From positions 1-59,683 of the forward strand of contig CAVVHQ010000001.1 in the NCBI GenBank assembly GCA_963748075.1: 59,683 nt of DNA, written 5' to 3'. Positions 58,835 through 59,683 of this stretch are shown here, piece by piece. The first letter of the stretch is position 1. The number at the start of each line of letters is the position of its first letter. Position numbers and translations under genes: made by a program. The stretch is from VRUE01 sp963748075 (lineage in GTDB: Bacteria > Actinomycetota > Thermoleophilia > Solirubrobacterales > 70-9). The notes beneath the pieces were generated by a model. The model worked only from the letters and a program-made list of their open reading frames with translations. It had not been told where the DNA came from and made no database searches.

Positions 58835-59530
58835 CTACTCCTTCAGCACGTAGCCGGCGCCGCGTTTGGTGTGGAGCAGGCGGCCCTCGTCGCCTTCCTC
58901 CAACTTGCGGCGCAGGTTCGAGATGAAGACGTCGATCGTGTTGGTCGCCGCCATCGGGTCGTAGCCCCAGACCTCGTCGAGCAGGCGCTCGCGCGAGACC
59001 ACGAGGCGCGCGTTGCGCATCAGGTGCTCGAGCAGCTCGAACTCGCGGTTGGTCAGCTCGATCTCGCGCTCGCCGCGCATCACCTCGCGCGTGTCGGGGT
59101 TGAGGGTCAGATCCCCGACCTGCAGCGAGGCGGAGCCGCGCGGCGGGCGGCGGCGCAGCAGCGCCCGGATCCGGGCCAGCAGCTCCTTGCGCTCGAACGG
59201 CTTCACCAGGTAGTCGTCGGCGCCGCTGTCGAGCCCGCCGACCCGGTCCTCGGTCTCGGTTCGAGCGGTGAGCATCAGGATCGGCACGTCGCTGTCGGCA
59301 CGCAGCTGGCGGCATACCTCGACTCCGTCCATGCGCGGCAGCCCGAGGTCGAGCACCACCAGGTCGGGGACGAACCCGGCCGCGAGGTCGAGCGCCTCGA
59401 TCCCGTCCCCCGAAGTCCGTACCTCATAGCCCTCGTTGCGCAACGAGCGCCGCAGCACGTCGGCGATCTCCTCGTCGTCCTCGACGATGAGCACGCGCCC
59501 ACCCGCCAGATCCGTTTCCGCCGCGAGCAT
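58835..59530 (-). CDS. OmpR/PhoB-family response regulator
   Basis: 231 residues. The receiver domain has VLIVEDDEEIADVLRRSL, the phospho-acceptor Asp about 61 in LVVLDLGLPRMDG, and conserved Thr and Lys in LMLTARTETEDR and DDYLVKPFERKELLARIRA. The C-terminal winged helix has ELTNREFELLEHLMRNARLV and IDVFISNLRRKLE with KRGAGYVLKE. The ATG at 59530 is preceded on the minus strand by TAACAT (59539-59544) 8 nt upstream. A direct repeat further upstream may be its own binding box. Confidence 0.94.
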   Translation of the reverse strand: MLAAETDLAGGRVLIVEDDEEIADVLRRSLRNEGYEVRTSGDGIEALDLAAGFVPDLVVLDLGLPRMDGVEVCRQLRADSDVPILMLTARTETEDRVGGLDSGADDYLVKPFERKELLARIRALLRRRPPRGSASLQVGDLTLNPDTREVMRGEREIELTNREFELLEHLMRNARLVVSRERLLDEVWGYDPMAATNTIDVFISNLRRKLEEGDEGRLLHTKRGAGYVLKE

Positions 59531-59571
59531 CTCCAGCGATGTTAGACGGCCCCCAGACCGTTTCCACGCCC

Positions 59572-59589
59572 TTTAGGGCTAATTTAGGG
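59572..59589 (-). promoter_or_regulatory. Direct repeat upstream of the response regulator, possible autoregulatory box
   Basis: CCCTAAA occurs twice on the minus strand (complement of 59583-59589 and 59572-59578) with an 11-bp period, the helical spacing used by OmpR-type regulators. It lies about 40-60 bp upstream of the response-regulator start and overlaps the stop codon of the upstream gene. Confidence 0.45.
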
Positions 59590-59683
59590 CCCAGCTCGCG
59601 CCAGCAGCCCCGCCACCGCCAGCTCCCGGTCATAGGGCTCGCCGCGGCCCAGCGGCATCACGGAGTCGGGCACGATCCGCAGC
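59584..59683 (-). CDS. C-terminal end of a minus-strand gene, product unknown
   Basis: Open from the window edge to a TAA (complement of 59584-59586). The last 32 residues read LRIVPDSVMPLGRGEPYDRE and then LAVAGLLARAGP. Reading frame and composition suit a real gene end upstream of the response regulator, but 32 residues are too few to name a family. Confidence 0.45.
   Translation of the reverse strand, partial: LRIVPDSVMPLGRGEPYDRELAVAGLLARAGP

Overview
The window is GC-rich DNA from an actinobacterium. A deep-branching lineage such as Thermoleophilia (Solirubrobacterales-like) is my best guess: there is an actinobacterial-type integration host factor next to gmk-rpoZ-coaBC, a CysO-type sulfur carrier, PyrR with a PyrR-binding leader, RNase J, many GTG/TTG starts and tightly overlapping genes (ATGA, GTGA, TGATG junctions). 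The lineage call is inference, since no rRNA gene is present. Several housekeeping genes carry single-base frameshifts (rpiR-like, pdxS, relA, an MBL hydrolase, rfbF, carA, probably the starts of the HIT and corA genes). Assembly indels are the likeliest explanation because most of these genes should be essential or strongly conserved.

Layout: 1-437 end of a SIS-domain regulator; 571-3149 pdxS-pdxT-M29 aminopeptidase; 3146-3592 small membrane protein (-); 3620-6614 tebC-ruvC-ruvA-ruvB; 6642-10310 zinc-ribbon/PAS protein, fused secDF, small membrane protein; 10353-14969 recJ and relA; 15107-20039 (-) diacylglycerol kinase-like, MBL hydrolase, phosphomannomutase, HIT hydrolase, corA; 20155-21851 a SAM-I riboswitch controlling a threonine-synthase-like gene plus a CysO homologue; 21897-24342 CDP-glucose genes rfbF-rfbG and an SRAP protein; 24339-25603 two uncharacterised genes and tRNA-Arg(CCG); 25631-26599 rnz; 26628-29175 a probable acquired type II restriction-modification island; 29155-30021 (-) alpha/beta hydrolase; 30071-38974 the pyrimidine operon pyrR-pyrB-pyrC-carA-carB-pyrKD with a PyrR-binding leader; 39068-41461 mihF-gmk-rpoZ-coaBC; 41581-48654 attenuator-like leader then rimP-nusA-infB-rbfA-nrnA-truB-ribF-rpsO; 48660-57310 DsbA-like, pnp, M16 peptidase, dapB, amidase, dapA, rnj; 57395-59530 (-) a two-component system; 59584-59683 (-) the end of another gene.

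The most unusual signal is two sets of palindromic elements. Set 1 (A 445-523, B 5557-5634, C 18949-19026, D about 32960-33006, and a related palindrome at 12094-12160) is about 70-80 bp long with C-rich arms; four members contain the octamer TCTGATTC. Copy B lies in frame inside the N-terminus of ruvB, the recJ copy lies in frame in the RecJ C-terminal region, and D opens a spacer in the otherwise overlapping pyr operon. Set 2 (14969-15098, 38021-38129, 41461-41551) consists of 90-130 bp nested palindromes sitting exactly at gene 3' ends; one of them lies in the linker that fuses PyrK to PyrD. A second strong lead is the SAM riboswitch-thrC-like-cysO cassette, which suggests a protein-thiocarboxylate route from O-phosphohomoserine to homocysteine.
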